In this document: piece by piece, positions 48,201 to 61,757 of the stretch | Layout: the number at the start of each line of letters is the position of its first letter | Position numbering within the stretch: the stretch's first letter is position 1 | The notes under the pieces: model-generated | What the model was told of the DNA's origin: nothing | Seen by the model: the letters and a program-made list of their open reading frames with translations, nothing else | The model's database searches: none | DNA from: Ptychodera flava | Taxonomy: Eukaryota > Hemichordata > Enteropneusta > Ptychoderidae | Reading direction: 5' to 3' | DNA length: 64,000 bases | Assembly: GCF_041260155.1 (NCBI RefSeq) | Contig: NC_091944.1 | Span: forward strand, 27,513,832 to 27,577,831 | Made by a program: the position numbers and the translations under genes

Positions 48201-48560
48201 ACAACTAGTTTAAATAGAGCCTTTGGAACGCTACACGACTTGCAGACTTTAAAAAACTATTAAAGAGGCTAAAATTTCATTGGTAAAGCGTTGGAAAGTT
48301 TGTTGGATTTAGATCCATAGATGAGTCCATTCGATTCTTGTTGGTCAGGGGTACTTTATCTCTTCTTCCGTCCCCGCACCACCCCATAAGAACAGGATAC
48401 TTTCTAAAAGTCTTAACGCATATCAAGACTTTATCGGCATCATTCGAGTGTTGGGAGGGGGAGAAAAGAAATATTTTTATTTTGACTGGGCCTCCAGACT
48501 AGACCAAACTTTAAGTGGTCGCAGCAGGTACCAAATTGTTCCATACGCTCATATTGGCAT
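45223..48560. other. intergenic after remnant E
   Basis: No gene seen. 45300-45760 matches the flanks of A and B; 46230-47060 matches 26560-27900, with the LINE-free empty site at about 46823; 47660-47820 resembles 7860-7980. Confidence 0.6.
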
Positions 48561-48569
48561 GATGTATAT

Positions 48570-48697
48570 CATCTATTTCTATATCTCTCTATCTATCTCT
48601 CTATCTATATATCTGTCCCAAATGCACATATTGGCATGATGTATATCATCTATTTCTATATCTCTCTATCTATCTCTCTATCTATATATCTATCTAG

Positions 48698-48753
<56 letters not shown>

Positions 48754-48766
48754 AACTCTCTCTCTC

Positions 48767-48842
<76 letters not shown>
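48570..48842. repeat. (CTAT)n and (TA)n microsatellites
   Basis: Two similar ATATCTCTCTATC stretches (a 60-75 bp direct repeat from ATTGGCATGATGTATATC), then CTAT tetramers and TA dinucleotides from about 48770. Confidence 0.9.
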
Positions 48843-48844
<2 letters not shown>

Positions 48845-50120
48845 TTATCATTATCATTTTATTGCCATATTATTATGCATCAAGTACACAACTTATGCCA
48901 TAAATAGGCAAGGAGAAAAAAAAGAAGTTGCAAATAGTACATTTGCAATATGGAGCTAGAAATATAGCTTTACGCTAGTCAAGTCAGCCCCACTTCCTCA
49001 GTAACATATTACGCATGTTAAGCTACTGTCTGGTGAATGGTGAAAACTCTAGTATAAAGCAAGAAGGAAAAACTAATACATTGTCTGTCATACTATACGA
49101 CATGCATGTACAGGGTCATTTATGCTTGTAGGTCTCATAAACACTTGGTTGAAATATTAAACTTAATTTGGACCAAGGTATTCTTGTAGAAGATGATCTT
49201 TCAGGTGTCTTATGAACTTCCACCTGGAAGTTATGAATTTGATACGATTAGGTAAAGTGTTCCATACTTTTGCACCTGTGTAGGATATTAAGGATTGACC
49301 TGCAGAAGTATATTCTAGGGAGTACTAAAGTCATGGTTGACTGTTGACGTGTATCATAGCAGTGATCTACAACTTGGAAGTATTGATAGTGGATGGAGTA
49401 CATTTTGATGATGTAAATCAAAAATGAAAGTACACACAAGTAATTTGTAAAGCTTATTAACATCTAAAATACGTAGTTCATAAAACAAAGGTGAAGATGG
49501 CGCTCGGAATTCAGAAAATGTTATACATCTCATACACACTTTTTTGCGTTATGTAAATTGTTTTAGATAGGATGAAAACTTATTTCCCCATACTTCTAAG
49601 CCATACGTAATATATGGTTGGATAAATGACTTGTACAACAACAATAAAATTCTTTTTGGTACAAAAGTTCTTAATTTAAACATTATACCAGCTTTCTTCT
49701 TTATTAGTTCATTTACCTCGGTAATATGTGGTTTCCATGTAAGGTATTCATCAATAATTACCCCAACAAATGATGCTTGATGACACTGATTCAAAGGTTG
49801 ATTTTTCACACTCAATTCATCGTGTAAATACACAGTTCTACGTTTTTGATGGAAAACTACATAGTTAGTCTTATTGATATTTATAGTAAGCCTATTTGCA
49901 TCGCACCAACGTGTGACATTGTTTAAGTGATGTCCTACTAGTAACAGGTCAATGTGATCAATGTCTTTACGATAACTATGAAAAAGGTTTGAGTCATCTG
50001 CATGAAGCAAAAAAACGAAAAAATCAGATGAATTCGGAAGGTCATTAATATAAATAAGAAAAAGTGTGGGACCAAGTATTGACCCTGAGGAACTCCACAG
50101 GTGACAGTCAACTTGCCAGA
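48843..50120 (-). mobile_element. non-LTR retrotransposon (CR1/Jockey-like LINE) 3' half
   Basis: The minus strand encodes the second half of a reverse transcriptase: CGVPQG, the ADDSNLF catalytic box, LNNVTRWCDANRLTININ and GVIIDEYLTWKPHI. The C-terminal KVWNTLPNRIKF-like end follows. A one-base deletion after GVPQG breaks the frame, and other shifts follow near 49550 and 49260. The 3' end at 48843 is a short ATGATA repeat, typical of CR1-like tails. It is 5' truncated at the TA tract. Confidence 0.82.
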
Positions 50121-50139
50121 ATTGATACCATCAACACAC

Positions 50140-50140
<1 letters not shown>

Positions 50141-50207
<67 letters not shown>

Positions 50208-50218
50208 TATATATAATA

Positions 50219-50286
<68 letters not shown>

Positions 50287-50310
50287 TATATATATATTAT
50301 ATATATATAT
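50141..50310. repeat. (TA)n microsatellite
   Basis: TA dinucleotides with several single-base slips, at the truncated 5' side of the LINE. Confidence 0.95.
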
Positions 50311-50449
50311 AGTATCCGTTACTTACGTTTACGTTCATGCTTCCTGCAATTTTCAGACATTCAGTCAGAACTAAAGATCCTTAGCTGTACGCTCTCATTT
50401 ACATTTTTGGGACGTACCATTTTTTGTTTGTAGTGGTGTTAAAATATGA

Positions 50450-50770
50450 TAAAAAATTTTCTTTTAGTAGTGACATTTTGAACCAACTCAGAGCGTTCGG
50501 TTAACAGCTTAGATTTATCAGCATTGATAAGTGAATGTTTTCTGATATACAAAGATTACATCGCATTCTTATACTAAAGGAAGTCACTGCTCAAAAATTG
50601 ACCACGACACGTCAAAGACTCGGTCCTGGTTCTTCAGAGACCAAATAAAATTTGAGAGTACTCGTTACGGAACGATTGCATATGATTTACGAACCACGTC
50701 TTTAAGGTATTGTCAGTGAGATCGATGGGAACATCTTATTGATTCCTGTTGATAAAATGGCCTTGTAACG
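50450..50770 (-). mobile_element. Penelope-like endonuclease remnant
   Basis: Same minus-strand tail region as 17660-18060 (ACAAAGATTACATCGCATTC, GTTACGGAACGATTGCAT), heavily eroded. Confidence 0.6.
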
Positions 50771-53284
50771 ACATCTTTGGCTTGATAGTCACCTTTTTAA
50801 TATAGAATTTTCTGTACGTAATTAGGCGAAGGACAAACATTTTTAGTGCAGATACGTGTGGGACAGTATCACCAGCCTATTCTTTTATGAAAATATCGTT
50901 CTTCATTGTATTTTTCACTGACAACATTATCTTTGGCTCTATATTGCTCCATCTGATGCTGCGCTGATAGCTTTGCCCTTCGCGAAATTATTGAGTGAAA
51001 ATGCTATCTTCATCCAATTACATATTTCCTTCACCACAGCTCTAATTAAAATAGTGTCCTTAACCATATTATTTACTGATAATGCTGTCCTTTAATCTTT
51101 GTAATTGACATGTTATCATTTGGCATGATGACATCAGTCAGATGTCTACAGGTGCATGGTTGAAATTACCATACACAAGCATGAAAAGTTAACTTAACTT
51201 CAAGAATCGACCATGTTTTATTTTGATTTGTACCATCTCATCAGCTGATTCTCGATTTAATATTTCGGTAGACATTGAAGTAAAATATTTTGATTCATGA
51301 TTATTTTTCATTACACGTGAGCACACATGTATTTATTGACGAACTGATAGGCATAAAATAATTAATATCAAGCAAGACTCGATTACGACATAAACTCATT
51401 GCATTTAACATTTCTTGTCTGAATAGTCTAACATTACTAACTATCCGTATTAACTACTGACGTTCGAAAATTTGTTGAATGTAACACCTTGCAAATAATT
51501 TGAAAACCATGAAATTGTGTTTCAACGGGTTTTCCAGAGACAAAACAAGTACTTCATATTGCAGAAGTATTCTGGGTATAGTTAAGCACATTTTGTTGCT
51601 ATCTCAGTTGCTTGTATCTATTGCATTGCAATTGAAAGTATAAACAACTGTCTTGAACAAGAAGCAAACATGTGTAATGTCACATACATGAGTACAAATC
51701 TGGAAGAGTTTGAGTTAATTTTACATATTGTGCTGAAGTTACTTGAATTCTTTGCACACGAGAGAGAGACTGTGTGTTTGTATTGCATACTTTAATATTA
51801 TGTTTTTCCTATGACTGTGACTGAATAATTAATAGCAGGCTAGCCACAGACTCTGTGTATTACTCTTCATATCATTCCATCTTTTCAATGTATTATTGAA
51901 GTTTAGAAAGGAGTGGTGCCTCTCTATGGTATGACCTCATGATAAGGCTTTTGTACACAGCATACGGTCATGATTTTAATCTCTCGAACTTTTGAACATA
52001 AATTGATATGTCGGTTGAGAATGTGTAAGCTTCGCCTGTATTTCACTTGGACGATTGGAAGAAAGACGGTCAATAGCACGTTGATTGGTTCCCGCAACTG
52101 AACAGAGGCTGATTATTTTGTCTTTCAAGAAAACATGCATAATCTCAAACCTTGTTGATTTCATTGGAGTTACTGGAAACATTGCATCAACCGCCATCGC
52201 TTTATTGAATGAATTTGACCGTTTAGGTACGTACTTCAATTTCGAACCAAGAAAATCAGAGCTTAAGAAATTCTGATCGATCCAACAGAGCCGTTAACAT
52301 TTGGAACGTCAAAATCTGATATCAACGTACCGTCTATAGGATTACACTGAGCACACAGGTCCATATTCATGTACAGACACCATATAGGTAAGTTTACTCC
52401 TGAATAATATGCGAATATAATCGACATCACACGTGTACCTAATCAAATCAAAATAAGATGTAGATATGGAGACACGCCCACTTCTACTTGTCCTTTGTTG
52501 CTCTCGTCAGCTGTCTGTCACTTCATTGCACGCATGCGTAGCCCATCATTCACGCAAGATTTAATAGGTTTGACGTCTACCCTTTCCGTGACGAGTTCAA
52601 AAAGGTGATAGGAGACTGGATAGGTGTGTACTGAGAACTTAGTATGCCATGCTAATAATACTTTCATGACGTATGCAAAATATTTTTGCGGGTGAATAGA
52701 ATAATCAAACGAAACTTAAGATCATGGATTCAGGTCTTTATACTCTAATTAGTGGAATAACTATTCTTGGCACTGTAAATTGTTAATAGCAGATAATCAT
52801 AATAATTACAAAAAATTGACTCAACGACGATATGTGTACTGTGCCATATTGTTTCGAGTGAGTACTGAGTTCATGAGAAATTAGAAACTTGCATATGGAT
52901 TGCAAATGATTTGAAAAGAATAACACAAATAAATTGCAGTGACCCGATATCACCAGGCAGCCGTTTAGCCATTTCGTATTTTTGATATTTGTTTCAAAGG
53001 TTGTACAGCAATGCTATATTGATTTCTTTTCTATTAAATATTGATCTCACACCGATCCTAATATACAGTCTTTCTACATTTTCCTCTTCGACCAATATAA
53101 TCGGGCTCTTTTGATGTTTCAGTGGGCTTGGATATCTTGATATCGAGCACAACCTATACTTCTACATGAACGTAACATACACTATTAGCCAAAAATTGGA
53201 TGTTACCGGTAAAACACCGTTTTCATATTTTATATTATATTTTACTTGACACATCTATTGTGACGTGTTTAAAGCTTGGAAGAA
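50771..53284. repeat. duplicated upstream module, copy 3 (before F)
   Basis: Matches 28200-30340 and 31848-32149 before copy D without the satellite insertion; the empty site is at 52969-52984. The GA tract is reduced to a stub near 51760. No gene. Confidence 0.72.
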
Positions 53285-53444
53285 ATGGAAGCGGCCGAAG
53301 GAGATACCCCAGACGGTGGATGGGGATGGGTGATTGTCTTTGCATCATTCATAGGATTTGTCATCAGTGCAGGGTTAATGAATTCGTTTTAGGTGCTGTA
53401 TGTAGCGTTTTTGGACGCATTTGGAGAATCAAAACCTGTTACAG
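53285..53444 (+). pseudogene. remnant F exon 1, nonsense
   Basis: About 95% like D exon 1. The stop falls within TM1's end (NSF-stop-VLYVAFLDAF). Donor acag/gtaagt is intact. Confidence 0.9.
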
Positions 53445-53498
53445 GTAAGTTTCGATATGGCAATATCTAAAGCGTCTTTACCGACATAGCTCATCGTG

Positions 53499-53654
<156 letters not shown>

Positions 53655-53763
53655 CAAAATGTATACAATGTGCCCTCCCGTTATCACCATAATGGCTTTA
53701 ATGGCAATCTCTGAACTTGGGCACAGAGAGTACGGTTACACATTGTTGAGGTTTGAAAATATG

Positions 53764-53910
<147 letters not shown>

Positions 53911-54033
53911 CGTACGTAGAATAATAAATGCGTAATTAAAGTCGGTAAAAAATCCGGTATGCCTGGGTATTTTCGTGACTGCTGTCAGATTTCACTTTAA
54001 TATTTCTATTCTATACGTATGAACCATTTGCGG

Positions 54034-54218
54034 CATGGATCTCAGGGATATCTGATGTCGCATTTGTAATATTGACAAGTTATGGAGTGGCCTTTTCAAA
54101 AAGATTTGGACATAGAAAAACTGTTATGGCTGCTGGTGTTTTAACATCACTAGGGATTCTTAAAAGTGGTTTACAACACATGTATACCAGTTGTACTTCA
54201 CTTACGGAGTCGTAACAG
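54034..54218 (+). pseudogene. remnant F exon 2, acceptor lost and frameshift
   Basis: 185 bases instead of 186: AGTGGTTTACAACAC versus AGTGGGTTCACAACAC. The preceding AG is GG. Confidence 0.88.
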
Positions 54219-56280
54219 GTAACATTGAATATTCATGTCTCCAAAAAGGGTACTTATGGTGTTTGCGGAATAGTTTTGCACTTTTGTACCTTGCCTTGCC
54301 TGAACATATCGGATTCAGTTACGAGTCATTTCCTGTTTAAAAATGGAAATACAATACCATTGGTTATTTTAATTCAATTTTATTTGATAGCTGAAGTTAC
54401 GATTACCTGTCGTGCAGGAAGTAAATATCCCTCGCCCGCGAAATATATGTGTAATGTAGTGGACAGCTGTAAAGCAATGGTACCATTCTCGTTGTCGCTC
54501 TCAATTCAAAACAAAACGTTTATTTATCTGTTAATATTGAATTGCCTGGTTAAATTAACAAAATGGCACCATTACTAGCGAAAAAACTGAATTTAACGCG
54601 CCAGTTTATGGACACATTAACATGTTTACTTATTACAGTTACTTACTATAGCAAGATATTGCAGATTTAGTAAGACAAAAAGGAAAGATTACAATTCAAA
54701 AGAAAAACGATATCACACTCTGTCCTCTTGCCTGTCAAGGAGGGAAGTAAATGCTACGGATAATTACATTTGATGGCGTACAGAGTGCCGTTTCTTCGTT
54801 CGATCTGCTAATTAATATAAACAACTTGTTCACACCTTATTTTTGCATATATCTTGAATTATCAGTATGCCCACTTTATCAATTTGTAATAATAAACTAT
54901 ATAAGGCACATTATATTCACGTTGGCAATACTTTGAACCTAAATAATGCAGACTGAAGTTGTCATGTGTTTTGGCTTTATTTCGACCCTTACATAATTGC
55001 ACGGTCCTTACACGTACATAAGAACGTTCAGTTATCCAAAGCCCTTGTATAAAAAGTAATGGAAGCCTCGAAACACAGAATAAATGCAGCATGCTTATGG
55101 TCACTGGTTATAAAATGACATTCACCTGTCGTCTTCGTATAGATCAGCAAAATACCATTGAAGAAGAATAGATCTGTGTATTTAACGCTGCCATAAACAT
55201 GAAGTCCTGCAACGCTTAAGTAGGGCCACTACAAGAATGTGCAAGCTCATTTCAGGGAAGGAACAACTTCGCCCTTGTACTCAATAGAGTGCATGAAACA
55301 CTCACGCTTGTATGAAAATTATTCAAATTTTGATTTAACGGTTGAAGATTTGCCTCACCTATTTTCGAGACAATACATTTCCTAGCGCAGTGGCACAGTT
55401 AGGCTTTAGGGAGGCGTATTACATTACACGCACAGTCAGTAATTTTCCTTGATCCTTTTGTCAGGAGACTACTTCCTGTCTTGCCGTCCTACACCGAATT
55501 TAAGAGGTAAAGGATTTTACTACCCTCGGACATTTAGTTCCTGCACATTTGCCACTTAACAATACCCCCCGGCTATTTACCACCGGACACTTACCACTCT
55601 GACTCTTTCTTGAAAATTAAGTTTACAGGACGTATGATTATCTTTATTTTCAAACAATTCAATATTTGTTTTGCCATAGCATAGACACTGTCTGTGATAT
55701 TCCAAGTACATGGTAAGATTATTTGACACTCCCTTGATACATGTTCTTATTTCTTTATTTTTGATAATCATTGGCAATGGTCTTTATGTGCTCATTAACT
55801 ACTTTGTATTCTTTTGTTACAGTATGTGGGCGCTTGTCCCGCTCTAATTTGTCCTATGGTGATATACGTAGTCGAATGCTCCTTTCTAATAAAATCTATA
55901 AGTTTCCATATTAATGTATGAACTGACCCGATAGTACGGGCAAAACCGTTGTGTCATTCTTCAATGGCATTGTTGGGTATTCTGTACTTGGAGTTTCATT
56001 GCAGCTCTGCATTTTAGAATCTCAATATTTTCTAGGTCTGGCGGGTGAGAGTGTTCGTTGACATATTCCCATATTAGCTAGCACCTGTTTTGACAAACTC
56101 TACCTTTGTACAACTACAAAATATCTACTGAATAAAATCTAGCAGTTCAAACGTTGATGACGACAGTTGCGCGCAAGTCACGGATCAAAGTGAGTCTTCA
56201 TTGTCCCGTTTGTTTGAATTTGAAAAAGAATCAGGGTCACACACTGTTGATAGGAAGACAGATACATACATGCATTCTAT
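54219..56280. other. intron 2 remnant, replacement DNA and 3' flank of F
   Basis: 54219-55492 aligns with intron 2 of C and D. 55493-56090 is unrelated DNA with no gene seen. 56091-56240 aligns with 22997-23140 and then with the D 3' flank. Confidence 0.65.
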
Positions 56281-57142
56281 AGTGAAAATATTGTCCTTCA
56301 TGTACCCTACTCTGCAGTGAAAATTGTGTCATTAACCAAAATCTGCACTAATAATGTAGTCCCTTAATCTTTGTAATTGACATCTTATCATTTGGTATGA
56401 TGACAGCAATCTCCCTAGATGTCTACCGGTGCATGGTGAAAATTATCTCACATTGGCATGAAAAGTGGACTTAACTTCATGAATCGTTCGTGTTTGATTT
56501 TGATTGGAATTATCTAATCAGCTTATTCACCTATTTAAAGTTTCGGTAGACATTGATGTAAAATTTGTTGATCCGTGATGAACTATTCATTACTAACAAA
56601 TATGTGTGTTTATTAACGAGCAGATAGACTTAAAGTAAAAGTGTCAAGGAAATTCGATTATGACATAAACTCATTGTACTTTCTATTTCTTGTATCGGTG
56701 GTCCAAGCACTGTCCCTCTAGAGGGACTGTGGTGTAAGCAATATCAACAGTATGCCTCGACTGCCTGTGCAAATAATTGGAGAAAATTACATACGATTTG
56801 ACAGGTTTTGCCAGAGAAAAAGCAAATATTATTTTCGATTTATATTGCAGAAGAATTTCAGGTATGTGTATATGAACATTTCGTTCCTCTCTCAGTTTAG
56901 CACAGCACAACTCGCCTACATAACTATTAGCGTGTAGACATGTTCTACTTGATCCTAGATATGTCGCTTTCCCGTAAAGCTGTAGTTACTTTGTAAATGT
57001 TCATGTGGCGTGGCACTTCAAGGTTCAAACGACAACAACAGTCTTTAATGAAAACGAAATTTGTGTACATTCAGGTACATGAGTACAAGGCAGAGGTGTA
57101 CTTAGTTTTACATGCTGTACTGAAATTACTTGAATTCTCTGC

Positions 57143-57208
<66 letters not shown>

Positions 57209-57460
57209 AGTTACAGACTCAGTATATCACTCTATTTATCATTATATTATTGACGTTTACCAGAGGGGGTGGTGCCTAACAATTACATGACCTCGTGATA
57301 CGGGTTTTGTACATAGCATGAGGTCATGATTCTGATCTCTCGACTTTTTGGACATATGTTGGTATGCTGGTCGGAAATATGAAAGCTTTACCATCTGTAT
57401 TCCATTTGAACGATTAGAAAACAGTCTGTTACTATCACGCTAACTTGTGGTTTTATAGGG
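56281..57460. repeat. duplicated upstream module, copy 4 (before G)
   Basis: Related to 28200-29450 but more diverged. It ends before the part that would carry exon 1. Contains (GA)n at 57149-57207. Confidence 0.68.
57149..57207. repeat. (GA)n microsatellite
   Basis: Pure GA dinucleotides, same module position as the others. Confidence 0.95.
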
Positions 57461-57479
57461 GTGGTAAATTTCGATAAAT

Positions 57480-57730
57480 AATATTTGTTTTTGCTAGCGA
57501 CATTTTGAAACCAAATAAGAGCGTTTGTTTAACAGCGCAAGTTTATCAGTATTGATAATGAGTAGTTTTTCTGATAGACAAAGATTACATTGCTTGTTTA
57601 TATTAGAGGAAGTCGGTGATACATCAAAGTCCTGGTCTTTGGTCTTTAGAGACCAAATGAACTTTGAACTTTGTTAGTTTAGTATGTTCCCAAAGTTTTG
57701 TTACGGAACGATTGCATACGCTAGAAACTT
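57480..57730 (-). mobile_element. Penelope-like endonuclease remnant before G
   Basis: Same eroded minus-strand tail as in the modules before C and F (GCGACATTTTGAAACC, ACAAAGATTACATTGC, GTTACGGAACGATTGCAT). Confidence 0.6.
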
Positions 57731-57884
57731 GAAAAGCTTCCACCTGAAATGCGTATTGCCTTTTATTGGTAGCGAGTATTCGACGCGCACAATGCTCATA
57801 TTGGGTGCGACTTTTTCTACCTTTTAAGGCATCCGTTCTCTCTCTGTCTGCATATATCTGTCTGTCTGTCTGTCTGCCTGCCTG

Positions 57885-58040
57885 TATGTATGTATGTATG
57901 TATGTATGTATGTATGTATGTATGTATGTATGTATGTATGTATGTATGTATGTATGTATGTATGTATGTATGTATGTATGTATGTATGTATGTATGTATG
58001 TATGTATGTATGTATGTATGTATGTATGTATGTATGTATG

Positions 58041-58074
<34 letters not shown>

Positions 58075-58310
58075 TGTAAATATGTATGTATGTATGTATG
58101 CAGTAGTATGTATGTATGTATGTATGTATGTATGTATGTATGTATGTATGTATGTACGTATGTACGCAGGGAGGCAGGGAGGCAGGTATGTAGGTAGGTA
58201 GGTAGTAGGTAGGTAGGTAGGTAGTTAGTTAGTTAGGTAAGTAGGCAGGTAGGTAAGTACGTACGTCGGTAGTCAGGTAGGTAAGTACGTAGGTAGGTAG
58301 GTGGGCATTA
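57885..58310. repeat. (TATG)n then (GTAG)n-rich tract before G exon 2
   Basis: About 280 bases of TATG repeats, then degenerate GGTA/GTAG repeats. Cys-Met-Tyr-Val frames are artefacts. Confidence 0.95.
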
Positions 58311-58401
58311 TAAATGCATATCATCGTGAAGACTATAAGATTTCAAGTTTAGATTTCTATTCAACACCCAACATTATTCAATACGTATAAACTATTTGCA
58401 G

Positions 58402-58587
58402 CGTGGATCTCAGGGATATTTGAAGTCGCCTTTACGTTTTCTATAAGCTACGGAGTGGCCTTTTCAAAAAGATTTGGACACAGAAAAACTGTCATGGCTG
58501 CTGGCGTTTTAGCATCACTGGGGATTCTTACGAGTGGTTTCGCAACACATGTACACCAGTTGTACTTCACATACGGAGTCTTGACAG
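58402..58587 (+). pseudogene. remnant G exon 2
   Basis: AWISGIFEVAFTFSISYGVA, then [19 protein letters not shown]. 186 bases and open. Confidence 0.88.
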
Positions 58588-58680
58588 GTAACATCAATTC
58601 ATATCTCAAAAAGGGCACTTATAGTTTTACCTCAAATAGTTATTCTCTTGTTTACCTTGCATCGCTTGAATAACAGTTTA

Positions 58681-58822
58681 AGCAATGACCCCCACCGCAG
58701 GCGGTTATACCCGAGATTTTGGCATAATGCGCGACATACAGAACGAACCTATAGGCGAGTGCAATATGGAGCGAATTGTATCAAACTATAGTGTAAACCT
58801 GCCTGCGGCGGGGTGTTATTGC
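58681..58822. repeat. small inverted-repeat element in G intron 2
   Basis: Left GCAATGACCCCCACCGCAGG and right CCTGCGGCGGGGTGTTATTGC are imperfect inverse arms of about 28 bases. No coding content; MITE-like. Confidence 0.65.
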
Positions 58823-60810
58823 AATTATATTATATCAACTTGTTTGTCTTTGTTGTCTTATTTGGGTATTTTCCTCACTTTAAGCCTACGGCGGGTCAAA
58901 TGTTTCCAAAATATTTATATAGAATAGCAGTACATACAGTGGAGAGAAATGTTGAGTTGTAAAATTGAATTCAGAATAGAATGTGAGTTGTAAAGTTGAA
59001 TTCGGAATAGAATGTTGAGTTGCAAAATTGAACTCAGAACAGTAAACTAGAAACTAGTAATTTTGGCACGGATTGGACACCATAGAACATCCTGGTCTAT
59101 TAAAGTCCAAACTTTTGGGAAAGAATATCTGATATACATTATTCTGAGTAACTGCCAATTTATTACTTTATGAACGAATACAAGCTTCGTTTTAAAGAGC
59201 GGTATGTCGAGTCTCGACTCCCGATGAATCAAACTAGGATATTTCACGCTGTTGCCCTAATGCAATGATATGCGTACATCATATCAAAATGTACTGCTTA
59301 AGATTCCGTGATCATGGACCCCAACTTATTTTCATCAAAAGGAGAGTTAGAGAGCCATACTTTATCTATGTATCGAAAGTAGGACTTTGGTCTTTGCAAC
59401 AAAGTGATTAGTTTTGGATTAAATTTAAATAGGTACGTTCAAATGTACCGACTGGGCTCATTTGAATATGCAGGTTTTAGCACTGCTATCAGTGGTAAAA
59501 CAATATTTTAGCATCGGTGAAATAAGCTCTTGTCCAATTAGGTTGGCGCATGGCTGCACAATATAATATAATACTAGTCAATTCCTCTTGTAAAGCAAAT
59601 ACCAATGGCATGAGTGAATTTTGTTCTATTTCATTTTCGTAATTGAAGTTAGAGTTATATGTCATGCTGGAAGTAGATGTCCCTAACCTGATAATATCAT
59701 ATTTCTGGTTAAATTCAGTAAAATGACATCATGAATAGCACACCATCAAAATTGAGCGTAACGGTTTTGGACATATGGTCCTTAAGTTTACATAAATTCG
59801 GTTACTTGTATAGCTAGAAATTATACATTTAATAATACCAAGCCAAACCATATCATACAATCTTCTTTTGCTTGTTAAGGGAAGAAAGTAAATGCTATAG
59901 CTGACGTGTATTTGATGATGTACAGAGTAATTTTTCTTCCTTCATTCTCTTAATTGACGTAAACAACTTGTTCAGCTTTACGTCTATGCTTGCATCATCA
60001 GCACGCCGACTTTATTGAAACTGAATATGGCACAGCCTATTCACTTCAACATTTACTTTAAATACAAATAATGCAGATTGTGAAGTTATCATTAGTTTGG
60101 GCTTAATTTCGACCCTGCCACGAGACGTGCATATAAAAGTTTAGCTATATCCAAAACAGTTGTATAAAAGCAATATGTGCTTGTAAACACAAGATTGTAA
60201 ACTTGTGCACGACCTTTTCTCGGGAGAACTTCATACCATGAATGCAACATACTTACGGTCGCTGGTTATAAGATGAAATTCAGTTATCTTCTTCGCATAG
60301 AACCATAATATGTGTGTGGATTTTATACTACCCTAGAAATAGAATCCTACTCGAGTTCAGTAGGGCCACTTAATGCATGTGCAAGCTCATTAGCGAAGCA
60401 GCCTTTTTGTCCTTGTACTCATACAGTATATATGGAACACCCATGTTTGATGAAACTAACATCACATTTAGACTTAAACCGTTAAGATTTGCTTCACAGA
60501 TTTTCAATACACCACATTTCAAAGCAACGTGGCACAGGTAGGCTGTAGAGAGGAGTGTTATGTGTATTACATTAAAAAACACAGACTTCAAAGTCAGTAA
60601 TTTCCCTTAAGTCAGGAAATTACTTGCTGTCTTTCCCCCCTGATAATGGCCATCCACCTCTAAATATCAATGTTTAAGTCTGTATAACAACAATAGTCAC
60701 GGCTTCTCTCACATGTCTCCTACATTCTACCAATTCAGTCACATAACACCATGTTTGCGAAATACGTATATGGAAATCAATGACTGTCTACAGTTTTTTA
60801 TAAAATGTAG
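58823..60810. other. rest of G intron 2
   Basis: Non-coding; partly alignable with intron 2 of C and D. A GAATTCAGAATAGAATGTGA-type triplicate of about 32 bases lies at 58940-59040. A stretch at 59526-59553 resembles 62213-62240. Confidence 0.6.
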
Positions 60811-61363
60811 GAGCCGGGATGGGTGTCGTTTATGTGACCTGTATTGAAATCGTCAGCATATATTTCAAGAAGCGATTTCCCATCGCTATTGGACTGGCCT
60901 CGGCGGAGCCGGTGCTGGTCAGTTTGTCTTATCAATCGCGACTCAAATGATGGTGGATCGATATGGCTGGAGGGGAATGCTTCTAATTATGTCAGCGTTC
61001 ACTTTACACCTGTGTGTGGCAGGAGCCCTCATGAGACCTATAAGAGCGAGTAAGCTACCTGCAAAGCACAAATCACCTGGCAATGATTTACAAAGGTCAC
61101 TGAAGGACGATGAATGCAACAAGGAAATTTGCAGCAATGAAGAAAGCGACTCAAAGGCTGAAGAATCTGCAGAATCGTATGGTATGATAAGAGTGAAGGA
61201 CAAGACTGTCGATCACAAACCGAAATAAACATTTCCTCGGCGTTGTAGATCGTACCTTTTATCCATATATGACGTCACTTTGTTTCAAGAACCCGTTTTC
61301 ATAACAATTTGTATTATTGGCGTTGGACAAGTGTTTGGAATCAATTCAGCTCCAATACATCTT
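60811..61363 (+). pseudogene. remnant G exon 3, frameshift and nonsense
   Basis: 553 bases rather than 2 + 3n. After GLASA the frame is lost, and the correct frame downstream (MMVDRYGWRGMLLIMSAF) ends at TAA after VDHKPK. Confidence 0.88.
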
Positions 61364-61552
61364 GTAAGTATGAAGCAGACAAACGAATTTGCGTATTTTA
61401 TGCTGCAATAATATTTCCTCCAACCGCAGTTACCTTGTGTTACTGATACCTTCACATACAACAAGGATTCATAACTGAAGTATGATATCTGCCTAATATA
61501 TCGTAAATCTATTATGTAGCAATATTACAACTTACAATGTACTTTCCTTCAG

Positions 61553-61757
61553 GTGAGACGTGCTCGTGACTTTGGCATATCATACCAATTTGGCGCATAC
61601 ATACCGGCCGTCGTGGGATTGGTGCAGCTGATTGCACGACCATGTTTCGGTGCTGCAGGCCATATACGATGTCTTGATCCGTCGGTAACTTTTGCAGTCG
61701 CCATGCTTGTCTGTGGGATTTCGCTAATTATCAGTATTTACGCGATATCCTTTACAT
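61553..61757 (+). pseudogene. remnant G exon 4
   Basis: Open: VRRARDFGISYQFGAYIPAV, with CGA (Arg) at the codon that is TGA in D. Confidence 0.88.

Larger units (their letters stand above)
58402..61757 (+). pseudogene. MCT/SLC16-like remnant G (exons 2-4)
   Basis: Exon 2 (58402-58587) and exon 4 (61553-61757) are open. Exon 3 (60811-61363) has a one-base loss in the TM5 signature (GGCGGAGCC versus GGCGGGAGCC in H) and a TAA at 61226-61228 in the TM6-7 loop. Exon 1 is not found upstream, and no exon 5 or 6 is found before the H duplicate begins at about 63556. The gene is dead, although exon 4 is among the best preserved in the array (GLVQLIARPCFGAAGHIRCL). Confidence 0.88.
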